Shown: piece by piece, positions 34,810 through 42,917 of the stretch
Layout of the letters: each line of letters begins with the position of its first letter
Position numbering within the stretch: the stretch's first letter is position 1
Assembly (NCBI RefSeq): GCF_000429785.1
Contig: NZ_AUCN01000017.1
Coordinates: forward strand, 186,001-250,000
Source of the DNA: Chitinibacter tainanensis DSM 15459
GTDB lineage: Bacteria > Pseudomonadota > Gammaproteobacteria > Burkholderiales > Chitinibacteraceae
Direction: 5' to 3'
DNA: 64,000 nt
Program-made: the position numbers and the translations under genes
Notes under the pieces: generated by a model
What the model saw: only the letters and a program-made list of their open reading frames with translations
Told to the model about the DNA's origin: nothing
Database searches by the model: none

Positions 34810-36852
34810 TTACTTGTTGATGTGAGTCATTGCATCAACCAGTTCGCCAGTGGCAGTGTCGCCATCGGCTTCCCAGCTGAAGATACCGCCCATGCCCATT
34901 GATTTCGCGTAATCAGCTTTCAGTTTGATATCGCGTGGGGTGTCATACGACCAGAAAGTTGAACCATCAAACTTGTAGGTTTGTTTGGTTACTGGGTGAA
35001 TGTACTCAGTACCTGGTGCGTTCTTCAGTACTTTGTAGTCCTCGATCCCTTTCTCGTAAGTGCCGGCTGCGCCGCCAGTGGCAGCTTGATACAGACCGTT
35101 ATTTACGTTGGTCACACCAGTCCAGCCGCGGCCGTAGAATGGTACGCCAATGTGCAGTTTCGCTGCTGGTACACCACGTGCGATCAGGTCTTTCACTGCT
35201 GCATCGGTGTAGTAGCTGGTGATCTTGCCAGTTTTCGGATCTTTGTAGCGTGGGCTAGCCGGATCTGCATACAGTGCTGACTGGAAGTCGGTTGGACCTT
35301 GAGCATCCCATGCGCCATTGAAGTCGTATGACATGATGTTGATCCAATCCAAGTACTTGCTGTATTCGCCTGGAACGGTAGCGGCAATTTTCTCATCGCC
35401 AGCACCGATCGCTACGGTCAGCAGGTAGCGCTTGTTGTTTTGCGCGCCGATTGCATCCAGTTGGGCGCGGAATTCTTTCATCAGCAGCGTGTAGTTTTCT
35501 TTGTCGCTGGCAGATACGGTGTTGGTGCCGATACCTTGTACGCCTGGGTATTCCCAATCGATATCGATACCATCAAATACACCAGCACCTACGCCTGGAC
35601 CACCAGCGTTCGAGCCTGAATCAAATGGCAGGTTACCTTTGATCCACACGTCGATACACGAAGAAACCAGCGTTTTACGCAGTGCATCGGTTGAAGCGGC
35701 TGCAGAGAACCATTTCGACCAAGTCCAGCCACCCAGAGAAATCAGTACTTTCAGGTTCGGGTTTTTGGCTTTCAGTTTTTTCAGCTGGTTCCAGTTGCCT
35801 TTCAGTGGACCTGATACGCCGTTGCGTGGATCATCCCATGTTGGCCAGCCGTAAGCGTCAGCTACGCCATCCACTGATTCGTTCGCAGCAAAGCCTTTTT
35901 GGTACAGAGCCCAAGCATCGCCACCATCTTGGTTGCCGGTTTCAGCTTTGTTCACGTTAGCTTGACACTGGTAAGTGCCATCAGCTTGTTTGTAAACGTT
36001 ACCGAATGAGTAGTTCAGGAAGGTCAGCTTGGCTGCTTGGCCGCTGTCTTGAACGTTTTTCAGGTAGAACTTACGACCGTAGATTGACCACTCGGCAAAG
36101 TAAGTACCGATTTGTTTCGCACCAGTGCTTGGTGGTACGGTTGGCGTAACGGTCGGTGCTGGTGTTGCGGTAACCACTGGGGTTGCGGTTGGCGCTGCAG
36201 TGACTACTGGCGTTGCCGTTGGGGTTGCCGTCACAACTGGTGTTGCAGTTGGCGTAGCAGTTGGTTTTGGTGTTGCGGTAACCACTGGTGTCGCGGTTGG
36301 CGCAGCAGTCACAACTGGTGTGGCCGTCGGAGCCGCAGTTACCACTGGGGTGGCTGTTGGTGCTGCAGTGGCAGTGCCGCCGCTGCAAGCGCCCAGATCT
36401 TTCCAAGGTTTGCCTGAGCCGGTGTTCAGATCTGGCTGATCACCGCTGGTCCACCATTGCGCTTGGTATGAACGACCGTTGTAGCTAACTTTCTGGCCGC
36501 CGGTGTAGGCGGTGCTGCTGCTCCATGCGGCATCAACACATGCGCCTGGGGCCGTGCTTGGTGCAGTAGTTGGCGCCAAGGTTGGTGCATTAGTTGGCGC
36601 AGCAGTCGGTACTGAAGTTGGTGCGGTGGTTGGCGCTGCAGTGGCGCTGCCGCTTACCAGTTCCCATGGGCCCCATTGCTCAGCGCCTGGTACGTTGTTT
36701 TGTGTCCACCATTTTGCTTTGTAATCTTTACCTTGGTAAGTAACGACTTCACCACCGGTGTAGATGGTGGTGCTGTTCCAAGCTGGGGCAGCAAATGCAG
36801 CCGATGATGCGAAGGCTACTACCGCAGAAATTGCAGTCAAACGGAAGTTCAT
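34810..36852 (-). CDS. Secreted GH18 chitinase with two CBM5/12 modules
   Basis: This 680-aa enzyme hydrolyses beta-1,4-GlcNAc polymers. Order: signal peptide (21 residues), CBM5/12 (WNSTTIYTGGEVVTYQGKDY), Pro/Thr linker, second CBM5/12 (WSSSTAYTGGQKVSYNGRSY), a long linker of PTATPVVTA repeats, then the GH18 barrel from about 250. The barrel has VLISLGGWTWSKWF, the catalytic DGIDIDWEYP near residue 430, INIMSYDFNGAWD and GGIFSWEADGDT. The Asp-x-Asp-x-Glu triad is intact. Start at 36852 has GAGAGGAA upstream. Next to the type II secretion operon, its likely route out. Confidence 0.96.
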   Translation of the reverse strand: MNFRLTAISAVVAFASSAAFAAPAWNSTTIYTGGEVVTYQGKDYKAKWWTQNNVPGAEQWGPWELVSGSATAAPTTAPTSVPTAAPTNAPTLAPTTAPSTAPGACVDAAWSSSTAYTGGQKVSYNGRSYQAQWWTSGDQPDLNTGSGKPWKDLGACSGGTATAAPTATPVVTAAPTATPVVTAAPTATPVVTATPKPTATPTATPVVTATPTATPVVTAAPTATPVVTATPAPTVTPTVPPSTGAKQIGTYFAEWSIYGRKFYLKNVQDSGQAAKLTFLNYSFGNVYKQADGTYQCQANVNKAETGNQDGGDAWALYQKGFAANESVDGVADAYGWPTWDDPRNGVSGPLKGNWNQLKKLKAKNPNLKVLISLGGWTWSKWFSAAASTDALRKTLVSSCIDVWIKGNLPFDSGSNAGGPGVGAGVFDGIDIDWEYPGVQGIGTNTVSASDKENYTLLMKEFRAQLDAIGAQNNKRYLLTVAIGAGDEKIAATVPGEYSKYLDWINIMSYDFNGAWDAQGPTDFQSALYADPASPRYKDPKTGKITSYYTDAAVKDLIARGVPAAKLHIGVPFYGRGWTGVTNVNNGLYQAATGGAAGTYEKGIEDYKVLKNAPGTEYIHPVTKQTYKFDGSTFWSYDTPRDIKLKADYAKSMGMGGIFSWEADGDTATGELVDAMTHINK
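36120..36390 (-). repeat. Tandem repeats encoding the chitinase Pro/Thr linker
   Basis: About eight imperfect 30-bp units encode PTATPVVTAA-type decapeptides between the second binding module and the GH18 domain. Codon choice varies between units, so it is an old expansion, though unit number may still vary by slippage. Confidence 0.85.
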
Positions 36853-37437
36853 TCTGATTCCTCTCATCCTGTAAATTGGAGTGTCCTGACTCCGGGGCGC
36901 AGCTTAGCAAAATGCAACTGACTCCCAGTATCACGACGGTCACAACCAGTGGAGGTAGTCGCTATGTCGACGTTTTGCGCACGATCGAGCGTCCGGCCGG
37001 TTGTTTAAGCTCAACAGAAAGTTTTTGTGATACCACTTTCTGGCAACTCGCATGCAGCTTCTGCTTGGGTAAAGGGCTGTTGTGCGTGGTGCTGTAGTGG
37101 TAATTTTTCACACTACATCGGGGCTGTCAACACCGCTTAACCGCGACAAATGGCGTAAAACCTAGGTATGAATTAGTTTGTAAGTTTGGGTTTGGCTTTG
37201 AAAAAGATAAGGTAAAACCACTACGCATGACGAGCGGATAAATTTGTCACCGGTGCCTGCGATATAACCAGTTGTGATGTGTGTTGATACCAGTTTGTTT
37301 ACAAGGGTTTGGTCTGTAAGTGGTATCTTTTTGAGGTAAGCAAAAAACACAAAGGCAGCCACCGGGGCTGCCTTCGATTTTTCCGTCTTTGCGACGAAAC
37401 TGGCTGCTGTGAGCAAGGTCACAGCTTGGTGCGGTAT
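36853..37437. other. 585-bp gap between chitinase and sodB
   Basis: No convincing gene. The chitinase-proximal 250 bp should carry its promoter. The heptamer GATACCA occurs at 37029-37035 and 37286-37292, and as TGGTATC at 37321-37327; the outer copies share GATACCACTT. The sodB terminator lies at 37352-37374. Confidence 0.6.
37352..37374. terminator. Terminator of sodB
   Basis: AAGGCAGCC-accgg-GGCTGCCTT; on the minus strand it is followed by TGTGTTTTTTG. It starts 64 bp after the sodB stop. Confidence 0.75.
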
Positions 37438-38031
37438 TTACGCCGCAAAGCGCTCAGCAACCACAGCCCAGTTCACCAGCTTCCAAAAGCCTTCCAGATA
37501 GTTTGGACGGCTATTGCGATAGTCGATGTAGTAGGCGTGTTCCCAAACGTCACAGGTCAGCAACGCAGTGTCCGCGGTGGTCAGTGGGGTGCCAGCGGCG
37601 CCAGTGTTAACGATATCAACGCTGCCATCGGCTTTTTTCACCAGCCAGGTCCAGCCTGAGCCGAAGTTGCCAGCGGCTGAAGCGTTGAAGGCTGTCTTGA
37701 ATTCGTCAAACGAACCCCATTTGGCGTTGATGGCATCGGCCAGGGCGCCTACAGGTGCGCGCTCTTCGCCATTTGGGTTTGGTGCAAAGCCCAGCCAGAA
37801 GAAAGTGTGGTTCCAGGTTTGCGCGGCGTTGTTGTACAGGCCACCCGCTGGAGCGGTTTTAACGATCTCTTCTAGCGATTTGCTTTCGTTCTCGGTGCCT
37901 TTGATCAGGTTGTTCAGGTTGGTGATGTAAGTCTGATGATGTTTGCCATAGTGGTAAGACAGGGTTTCGGCCGACATGTAAGGGGCGAGGGCGTCTTGGG
38001 CGTATGGCAGTTCTGGCAGTTTGTGTTCCAT
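37438..38031 (-). CDS. sodB: Iron superoxide dismutase
   Basis: This 197-aa cytosolic enzyme dismutates superoxide. Metal ligands are visible in [28 protein letters not shown] and [14 protein letters not shown]. The Gln in NNAAQTWNH and FGSGWTWLV point to the iron type. The start at 38031 ([10 protein letters not shown]) has GGAG upstream and gives a normal N-terminus; the earlier ATG at 38058 would add nine residues. Confidence 0.95.
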   Translation of the reverse strand: MEHKLPELPYAQDALAPYMSAETLSYHYGKHHQTYITNLNNLIKGTENESKSLEEIVKTAPAGGLYNNAAQTWNHTFFWLGFAPNPNGEERAPVGALADAINAKWGSFDEFKTAFNASAAGNFGSGWTWLVKKADGSVDIVNTGAAGTPLTTADTALLTCDVWEHAYYIDYRNSRPNYLEGFWKLVNWAVVAERFAA

Positions 38032-38229
38032 GAGTGGATTCTCCGGTTGGGTGGTCATCTAGGCTGATATGGCGTTGTCGCAGTGTATTTCAAGTACTTG
38101 CATTGTATTTGGTGGCCATGGGGCACTATGGTATCGTGAAAGACGGTGTGTCGCATGGTGTGATGCAGGAAAAACCCAGTGCCAGCTTGCCTTGCCGGCT
38201 GGATCTGCGTGCTAGACCCGTGGTGATTT

Positions 38230-39150
38230 ATGAGTATTCTGTCTTTGATTCTGGCGCTGGCGCTGGAGCAGTTGCGCCCGATCAGTAACCGTAATCCGAT
38301 CTATCTATTATTTGTTCGCCTGGCCAACCAGATGGCGCGGGGGATGAATGCTGGCGAATATCGCAATGGGGTATATGCCTGGCTGCTAGCTGTGGCGCCA
38401 TTGCTGGCCGGTGCGGTAGGGGGGTATTGGCTGCTGGCGCAGATTAATGTCTTTGCCGCCATGTGCTGGAATGTGGCCGTACTGTATTTGCTGATGGGGT
38501 TTCGCCAGTTTAGTTATGCCTTTACCGGGATCTCCAAAGCGCTGCAGCGCGATGATTTGCCGGCGGCCCGCGATTTGTTGGGTGGTTGGACCGGTCAATC
38601 GACCTCGGAGCTCAGTGAGCCTGAAGTAGCGCGCCTCACTATTGAGCAAGGCGTGATCGATTCGCATCGTTACGTCTTTGGCACAATTTTCTGGTTTGTT
38701 TTGCTGGCAGGGGTGGCTGGCCCGGCAGGGGCCGTGTTGTATCGCGCGGCGAGTTTGTTGCAAGAGCGCTGGGGCGGGCATGGCGATGTGTTTGGCCGGT
38801 TTGCCGATACGGCCATGGAATGGATCGACTTTATCCCGGTGCGCTTGGCGGCGATCAGCTTTGCGATTGTGGGCAATTTTGAAGATGCGGTGTACTGCTG
38901 GCGTGAGCAGGCGGCGCAGTGGATGGATCAGGAATACGGCATTTTGCTGGCCTCCGCAGCCGGAGCGCTGGGCGTTAAGCTGGGCGAGGCGCTGCATCAA
39001 GATCACACTGTGAAATTCAGGCCGGAGCTTGGTGTGGGCGAAGTGGCTACGACGGATGATCTGGTGAGTGCGGTGGCTCTGGTGTGGCGCGCGGCGATCT
39101 TGTGGCTGGCGGTGATTTTGTTGTTCTCCATTGCCCAGTGGCTGTCTTAG
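38230..39150 (+). CDS. CobD/CbiB-family membrane protein
   Basis: This 306-aa protein opens MSILSLILALALEQLRPISN and has four or five hydrophobic segments with FTGISKALQRDDLPAARDLL, EVARLTIEQGVIDSHRYVFG and WIDFIPVRLAAISFAIVGNF. These match the CobD/CbiB family, which joins aminopropanol to cobyric acid in cobalamin synthesis. The betaproteobacterial branch is often found apart from cob genes, as here, so the true role may differ (AmpE-like is another reading). No cobalamin riboswitch is seen upstream. Thirteen bases before the next gene. Confidence 0.78.
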   Translation: MSILSLILALALEQLRPISNRNPIYLLFVRLANQMARGMNAGEYRNGVYAWLLAVAPLLAGAVGGYWLLAQINVFAAMCWNVAVLYLLMGFRQFSYAFTGISKALQRDDLPAARDLLGGWTGQSTSELSEPEVARLTIEQGVIDSHRYVFGTIFWFVLLAGVAGPAGAVLYRAASLLQERWGGHGDVFGRFADTAMEWIDFIPVRLAAISFAIVGNFEDAVYCWREQAAQWMDQEYGILLASAAGALGVKLGEALHQDHTVKFRPELGVGEVATTDDLVSAVALVWRAAILWLAVILLFSIAQWLS

Positions 39151-39162
39151 GCGAGGTGAGTG

Positions 39163-39810
39163 ATGGCGGAAATCCAGATCGGCACGCAAACCCTGAGCGT
39201 TAATAATATCTTTTGCGTGGCCCGCAATTACCATGCGCACGCCAAAGAGATGGGCTCGCAGATTGCGGCCGAACCCATGGTATTTATCAAGCCCAATTCA
39301 GCGGTGTTGCAGCCCGGGCAGCCGATTGTGTTGCCGAGCTGGTCGGCGGATGTACATCATGAGCTGGAATTGGTGGTGGCGATTGGGCAGGGCGGCCAAA
39401 ATATCTCGCCTGCGCAAGCGTTGGACCACGTTGCAGCTTATGCCTTGGGGCTGGATCTGACCGCGCGGGATGTGCAGGCCGCGGCCAAAAAAGCTGGCAA
39501 CCCTTGGACTTTGGCCAAAGGCTTTGATGGCGCGGCGGTAATAACTGATTTTGTACCGTCGGCGGGCATTGAGCCGCAGCAGCAAAGCTTCAGTTTGCAG
39601 ATTAATGGCGAGGTGCGGCAGCTGGCACACACGCGAGACATGGCTTTTTCGGTGGCTGAGTTAATCAGCTGGCTCTCGCGCTACTTCACCTTGCAGCCTG
39701 GTGATTTAATTTACACCGGCACCCCCGAAGGCGTGGGGCCACTACGGGCGGGTGATGAATTATTGCTGGCTTGGGACGGTGTGTTGCAATCCACTTGGAA
39801 AGTGCAATAA
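39163..39810 (+). CDS. Fumarylacetoacetate hydrolase family protein
   Basis: This 215-aa cytosolic protein has the FAH fold: FCVARNYHAHAKEMG, PMVFIKPNSAVLQPGQPIVL, the metal-binding DVHHELELVVAIG, LDLTARDVQAAAKKAG, WTLAKGFDGAAV and DLIYTGTPEGVGPL. Family members include acylpyruvases, oxaloacetate decarboxylases and tautomerases; the short single-domain form with this pattern is most like YcgM/FAHD1 acylpyruvate hydrolases. The ATG at 39163 follows GAGGTGAG; GTG at 39160 is the alternative. Substrate undetermined. Confidence 0.88.
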   Translation: MAEIQIGTQTLSVNNIFCVARNYHAHAKEMGSQIAAEPMVFIKPNSAVLQPGQPIVLPSWSADVHHELELVVAIGQGGQNISPAQALDHVAAYALGLDLTARDVQAAAKKAGNPWTLAKGFDGAAVITDFVPSAGIEPQQQSFSLQINGEVRQLAHTRDMAFSVAELISWLSRYFTLQPGDLIYTGTPEGVGPLRAGDELLLAWDGVLQSTWKVQ

Positions 39811-39836
39811 AAAAGCCCCTTGCGGGGCTTTTTTAT
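39810..39836. terminator. Bidirectional terminator
   Basis: AAAAGCCCC-ttgc-GGGGCTTTT followed by TTATT; preceded by an A run so it also works for the convergent PEP-CTERM gene. Confidence 0.88.
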
Positions 39837-39855
39837 TGCGGTAATTGCCGGTGTA

Positions 39856-40338
39856 TTATTTAGCTTTGCGGCGACGTGCTGCCAGCAGGCCTGCCAGACC
39901 TAGGCTCATCAGGGCATAGGTTTCTGGCTCTGGTACTGGGGCTACGTTAGCGCTGGCGAACAGGTCGTAATTGCCGCCGTTAGATCCTGTGCCGAAACCT
40001 GTTACATGGAAAAAGTATTCACCTGCACCCAGATTGAAGGTGTGTGATTGACCATCAAGCGCAAAACTTGCAAAAGTGGTGTTGGTTGCTTTGCCGATTA
40101 CACTTACCAAGCCGTTTTGGATGTTAGTGATGGCTTTGCCTTTTGTCGTGAAGGACTGGTTGTTGTTACCTTGACCTGTGGTATTGCCAAAACCAGTCAG
40201 CTTGAAGTCGTAGTTATGCTTGAATTCGACGCCTTTGGCGACGGCGACTGCTTCAACATTAACCAGCTCTACAACGGCTGCAGATGCTGAGAAACTGATT
40301 GCTAACAATGTTGATGCCAGAATTGATTTTACGAACAT
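39856..40338 (-). CDS. PEP-CTERM protein
   Basis: This 160-aa exported protein has a signal peptide (ASTLLAISFSASA) and ends with PVPEPETYALMSLGLAGLLA followed by ARRRKAK, the exosortase sorting signal. The mature domain (FKHNYDFKLTGFGN, FASFALDGQSHTFNLGAGEY, YFFHVTGFG) is Gly/Asn/Phe-rich, Cys-free, and resembles small beta-rich PEP-CTERM families of betaproteobacteria. It stands alone, about 27 kb from exosortase B at 12375, and should be one of its substrates. Function beyond surface or matrix location is unknown. Confidence 0.9.
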   Translation of the reverse strand: MFVKSILASTLLAISFSASAAVVELVNVEAVAVAKGVEFKHNYDFKLTGFGNTTGQGNNNQSFTTKGKAITNIQNGLVSVIGKATNTTFASFALDGQSHTFNLGAGEYFFHVTGFGTGSNGGNYDLFASANVAPVPEPETYALMSLGLAGLLAARRRKAK

Positions 40339-40510
40339 GTGTAAGTTATCTCTGTAGTGGAAGTAGTAAATTTATGTGTGTTTTCAATCGGTCAGAAATC
40401 AATCACATATGATGCTGGCAAATTTTACGTAGCGCTGACCGTCTTATCAAACAGGGTTTACTAATACTGACTGCCGTTCGTCGGTTTTGATGTAAAGAAT
40501 GTATTGACGT

Positions 40511-41536
40511 TCACTGTTTGATTGAAATCGCCTTGAGGCTGGCCAAATCCCAGCGAGGTTGTACGCTGTAAGCGCCGGCGGTTTGTTGATGCTGTAGGCG
40601 CTGAGCGCCAGCGTAGGCGATCATCGCGCCGTTGTCGGTGCAGAGCGCCAAGGGCGGGTAATACACGGTGTATTTGCGGCGGGCGGCAGCTTCATCTAGC
40701 GCGGCGCGCAGTTGCCGATTGGCGCCCACGCCGCCTGCGATGACCAACCGTTGCAGGCCGGTTTGTTTGAGCGCGGCCAGTGATTTCTTGACTAGCACTT
40801 CAACAATGGCGGCCTGAAAAGCGGCGCAAATGTCGGCCTGGGTTTGGTTGTCTAGCTCGCTTTGCGCATTCACTAGATTTAATACGGCGGTTTTAAGTCC
40901 CGAAAAGCTCATATCCAGATTGCCGGAGTGCAGCATGGGGCGTGGCAGGGTAAAGCGGTTCACATCCCCTTGCTCGGCCAGTTTGGAGAGCGCTGGGCCA
41001 CCGGGGTAGCCCAAGCCCAATAATTTGGCCGATTTATCAAACGCCTCGCCAGCGGCGTCATCCACCGTCTCGCCTAATAATTCATAGCGCCCAACGCCGT
41101 GTACTGCCATCAGCTGGGTGTGGCCACCCGATACCAGGAGCGCTACAAATGGGAAAGCTGGCGCGGGGTCGGCAAGGCACGGGGATAATAAATGCCCTTC
41201 GAGGTGATGAACGGCAATAGTGGGTTTGTCGAGCGCGAAGGCTAGCGCGTTAGCGACCGAGGCTCCCACCAAGAGCGCGCCAGAAAGGCCGGGGCCGGCG
41301 GTGTAGGCGATGGCGTCGATGTGCTCTAGGCTGCGGCCAGCCTCGGCCAGACAGGCAGTGGTGAGTGGTAGAACACGGCGAATATGATCGCGCGACGCGA
41401 GTTCGGGTACCACGCCGCCGTATTCGCTGTGCATCGCCATTTGCGTATGGAGCTGATGGGCGAGCAAACCCGCTTCGGTGTCGTACAGGGCTACCCCGGT
41501 TTCGTCGCAGGAAGACTCGATTCCTAATACCAGCAT
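40511..41536 (-). CDS. tsaD: tRNA N6-threonylcarbamoyladenosine transferase
   Basis: This 341-aa ASKHA-fold enzyme transfers threonylcarbamoyl to A37 of ANN-decoding tRNAs with TsaB/TsaE. It shows [17 protein letters not shown], the metal-binding [14 protein letters not shown] (His near 111 and 115), [24 protein letters not shown] and [13 protein letters not shown]. Divergent from rpsU, the usual arrangement in many proteobacteria. Full length. Confidence 0.97.
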   Translation of the reverse strand: MLVLGIESSCDETGVALYDTEAGLLAHQLHTQMAMHSEYGGVVPELASRDHIRRVLPLTTACLAEAGRSLEHIDAIAYTAGPGLSGALLVGASVANALAFALDKPTIAVHHLEGHLLSPCLADPAPAFPFVALLVSGGHTQLMAVHGVGRYELLGETVDDAAGEAFDKSAKLLGLGYPGGPALSKLAEQGDVNRFTLPRPMLHSGNLDMSFSGLKTAVLNLVNAQSELDNQTQADICAAFQAAIVEVLVKKSLAALKQTGLQRLVIAGGVGANRQLRAALDEAAARRKYTVYYPPLALCTDNGAMIAYAGAQRLQHQQTAGAYSVQPRWDLASLKAISIKQ

Positions 41537-41622
41537 GCTGTGCGCTCTTTGGCTTAAACAAGATAAGTTGCTATGGTAGCGGGCATGGGCGCAACAATAA
41601 AGTCTGTTGCTGCGAAACGGTT

Positions 41623-41651
41623 TTGACAGTGGAGTGGTTTTCAGGGATAAT
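41623..41651 (+). promoter_or_regulatory. Sigma-70 promoter of rpsU
   Basis: TTGACA (41623-41628), 17-bp spacer, GATAAT (41646-41651). It lies 60 bp upstream of the rpsU start in the divergent gap with tsaD. Confidence 0.85.
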
Positions 41652-41711
41652 GCACCCCTTTACTAGATTTCCGGCCAGCTTCTGGCTTTTATTTACCACA
41701 GGATTCGATTA

Positions 41712-41924
41712 ATGCCTTCAGTTCGCGTTAAAGAAAACGAACCGTTCGAAGTAGCGATGCGCCGCTTCAAGCGTGCTGTTGAAAAAACCGGTCTGCTCAC
41801 CGAACTTCGTGCTCGCGAGTTCTACGAGAAGCCAACTGCTGAGCGCAAACGCAAGCTCGCTGCTGCTGTTAAACGTCAGCACAAGCGTCTGCGCAGCCAG
41901 CAACTGCCAGCTAAACTCTACTAA
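41712..41924 (+). CDS. rpsU: 30S ribosomal protein S21
   Basis: The 70-aa basic protein [20 protein letters not shown] is S21, needed for initiation at many mRNAs. Normal length. A hairpin terminator follows, so it can be expressed apart from yqeY-dnaG-rpoD, the classic macromolecular-synthesis operon order. Confidence 0.98.
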   Translation: MPSVRVKENEPFEVAMRRFKRAVEKTGLLTELRAREFYEKPTAERKRKLAAAVKRQHKRLRSQQLPAKLY

Positions 41925-41945
41925 GAGTTTCGACTGCCAGTCCGA

Positions 41946-41972
41946 AAAAGGTCGCCCTGCGCGACCTTTTTT
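41946..41972 (+). terminator. Terminator after rpsU
   Basis: AAAAGGTCGC-cctgc-GCGACCTTTT then TTATTTT, 22 bp after the rpsU stop; likely partial read-through into yqeY-dnaG-rpoD. Confidence 0.88.
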
Positions 41973-42034
41973 ATTTTCTATTCGCGCAGTAGTATGCGCT
42001 TTTCCCCGTTGCTGCCGTTGATCTGGAGTTTGCC

Positions 42035-42475
42035 ATGAGCCTGAAAGAACAAATCACTGCCGATATGAAAACCGCCATGAAGGAAAAGCAGGCTGACCGT
42101 CTGGCCACCATTCGGCTGTTGATGGCTGCCATGAAACAGCGTGAGGTGGATGAGCGTATTGAGCTGAGCGATGCCGACATCACGGCCATCATCGAAAAAA
42201 TGCTCAAGCAGCGCAAAGACAGTATCAGCCAGTTTGAGGCGGCGGGGCGGCAAGATCTGGCGGATAAAGAAAAGGCCGAAATGCTGGTGCTGGCCGACTA
42301 TATGCCGCAGCCATTCAGTGCCGAAGAAATCGCTGCTGCGATCGACGCAGCCGTGGCCGAGCATGGGGCAACCCCTGCAAGCATGGGCAAAATCATGGCC
42401 ACACTCAAGCCGCAACTGGCTGGGCGCGCCGATATGGCTGAAGTGAGTAAGCTGATTAAAGCGCGTCTGGCTTAA
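42035..42475 (+). CDS. GatB/YqeY-domain protein
   Basis: This 146-aa helical protein (MSLKEQITADMKTAMKEKQA, IRLLMAAMKQREVDERIELS, GKIMATLKPQLAGRADMAEV) is the YqeY family, related to the tail domain of GatB and so thought to contact tRNA. Its position between rpsU and dnaG is conserved in many bacteria. Exact role not established. A GNAT gene follows after three bases. Confidence 0.92.
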   Translation: MSLKEQITADMKTAMKEKQADRLATIRLLMAAMKQREVDERIELSDADITAIIEKMLKQRKDSISQFEAAGRQDLADKEKAEMLVLADYMPQPFSAEEIAAAIDAAVAEHGATPASMGKIMATLKPQLAGRADMAEVSKLIKARLA

Positions 42476-42478
42476 GTT

Positions 42479-42913
42479 GTGACTGTCCGATTGGCTGGGC
42501 AGGCAGATTTGCCTGCATATTTGCGCCTTATGCGCGAATTGAATCCGGAAGACCCTGTTTTGGATCCGGTGGCTGTCGAATCGACGTGGGCACAAATGCG
42601 TTCAGGCTCTTTCGTGTGGATTAAAGAGCTGGATGGAGTGCTGGTGGCCACGTGCACACTGCTTGTTGTGCCTAATTTAAGTCGAAATGCGCGGCCGTAT
42701 GGACTGATCGAGAATGTGGTGACTTTGGCTCCCTTTCGTGGGCAGGGTTATGGTCGCGCAGTGTTACAAGCCGCGTTGACTGAGGCTTGGCAGCGTTCTT
42801 GCTACAAGGTGATGCTGTCGACGAGTGCGCGTACCGCTGGTGTGGTGGATTTTTATCGGTGCTGCGGTTTTCAGGATGGTGTCAAAATTGGCTTTGTTGC
42901 GACTCCAGATTAG
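42479..42913 (+). CDS. GNAT-family N-acetyltransferase
   Basis: This 144-aa protein has VRLAGQADLPAYLRLMREL, an FVWIKELDGVLVATCTLLVV strand pair, the acetyl-CoA loop RGQGYGRAVLQAAL (motif A) and the closing VDFYRCCGFQDG. The start is GTG at 42479, three bases after the yqeY stop, and dnaG starts four bases after its end, so it is embedded in the operon. An acetyltransferase inside the yqeY-dnaG interval is not part of the usual gene set. Substrate unknown. Confidence 0.88.
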   Translation: MTVRLAGQADLPAYLRLMRELNPEDPVLDPVAVESTWAQMRSGSFVWIKELDGVLVATCTLLVVPNLSRNARPYGLIENVVTLAPFRGQGYGRAVLQAALTEAWQRSCYKVMLSTSARTAGVVDFYRCCGFQDGVKIGFVATPD

Positions 42914-42917
42914 CTAA

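Noticed and set aside
36120-36390. Tandem repeats that could be mistaken for a CRISPR array
   Set aside because: They have no spacers and encode the chitinase linker in frame.
36853-37437. c-di-GMP (GEMM) riboswitch before the chitinase
   Set aside because: Looked for the conserved GEMM core on the minus strand and did not see it.
38059-38229. Cobalamin riboswitch before the CobD/CbiB-like gene
   Set aside because: No B12-box-like core or extended paired structure could be found.
38386-39240. 284-codon open frame antisense to the CobD/CbiB-like gene
   Set aside because: Composition is His/Arg/Gln-rich shadow of a GC-biased gene; no ribosome binding site and no recognisable motif.
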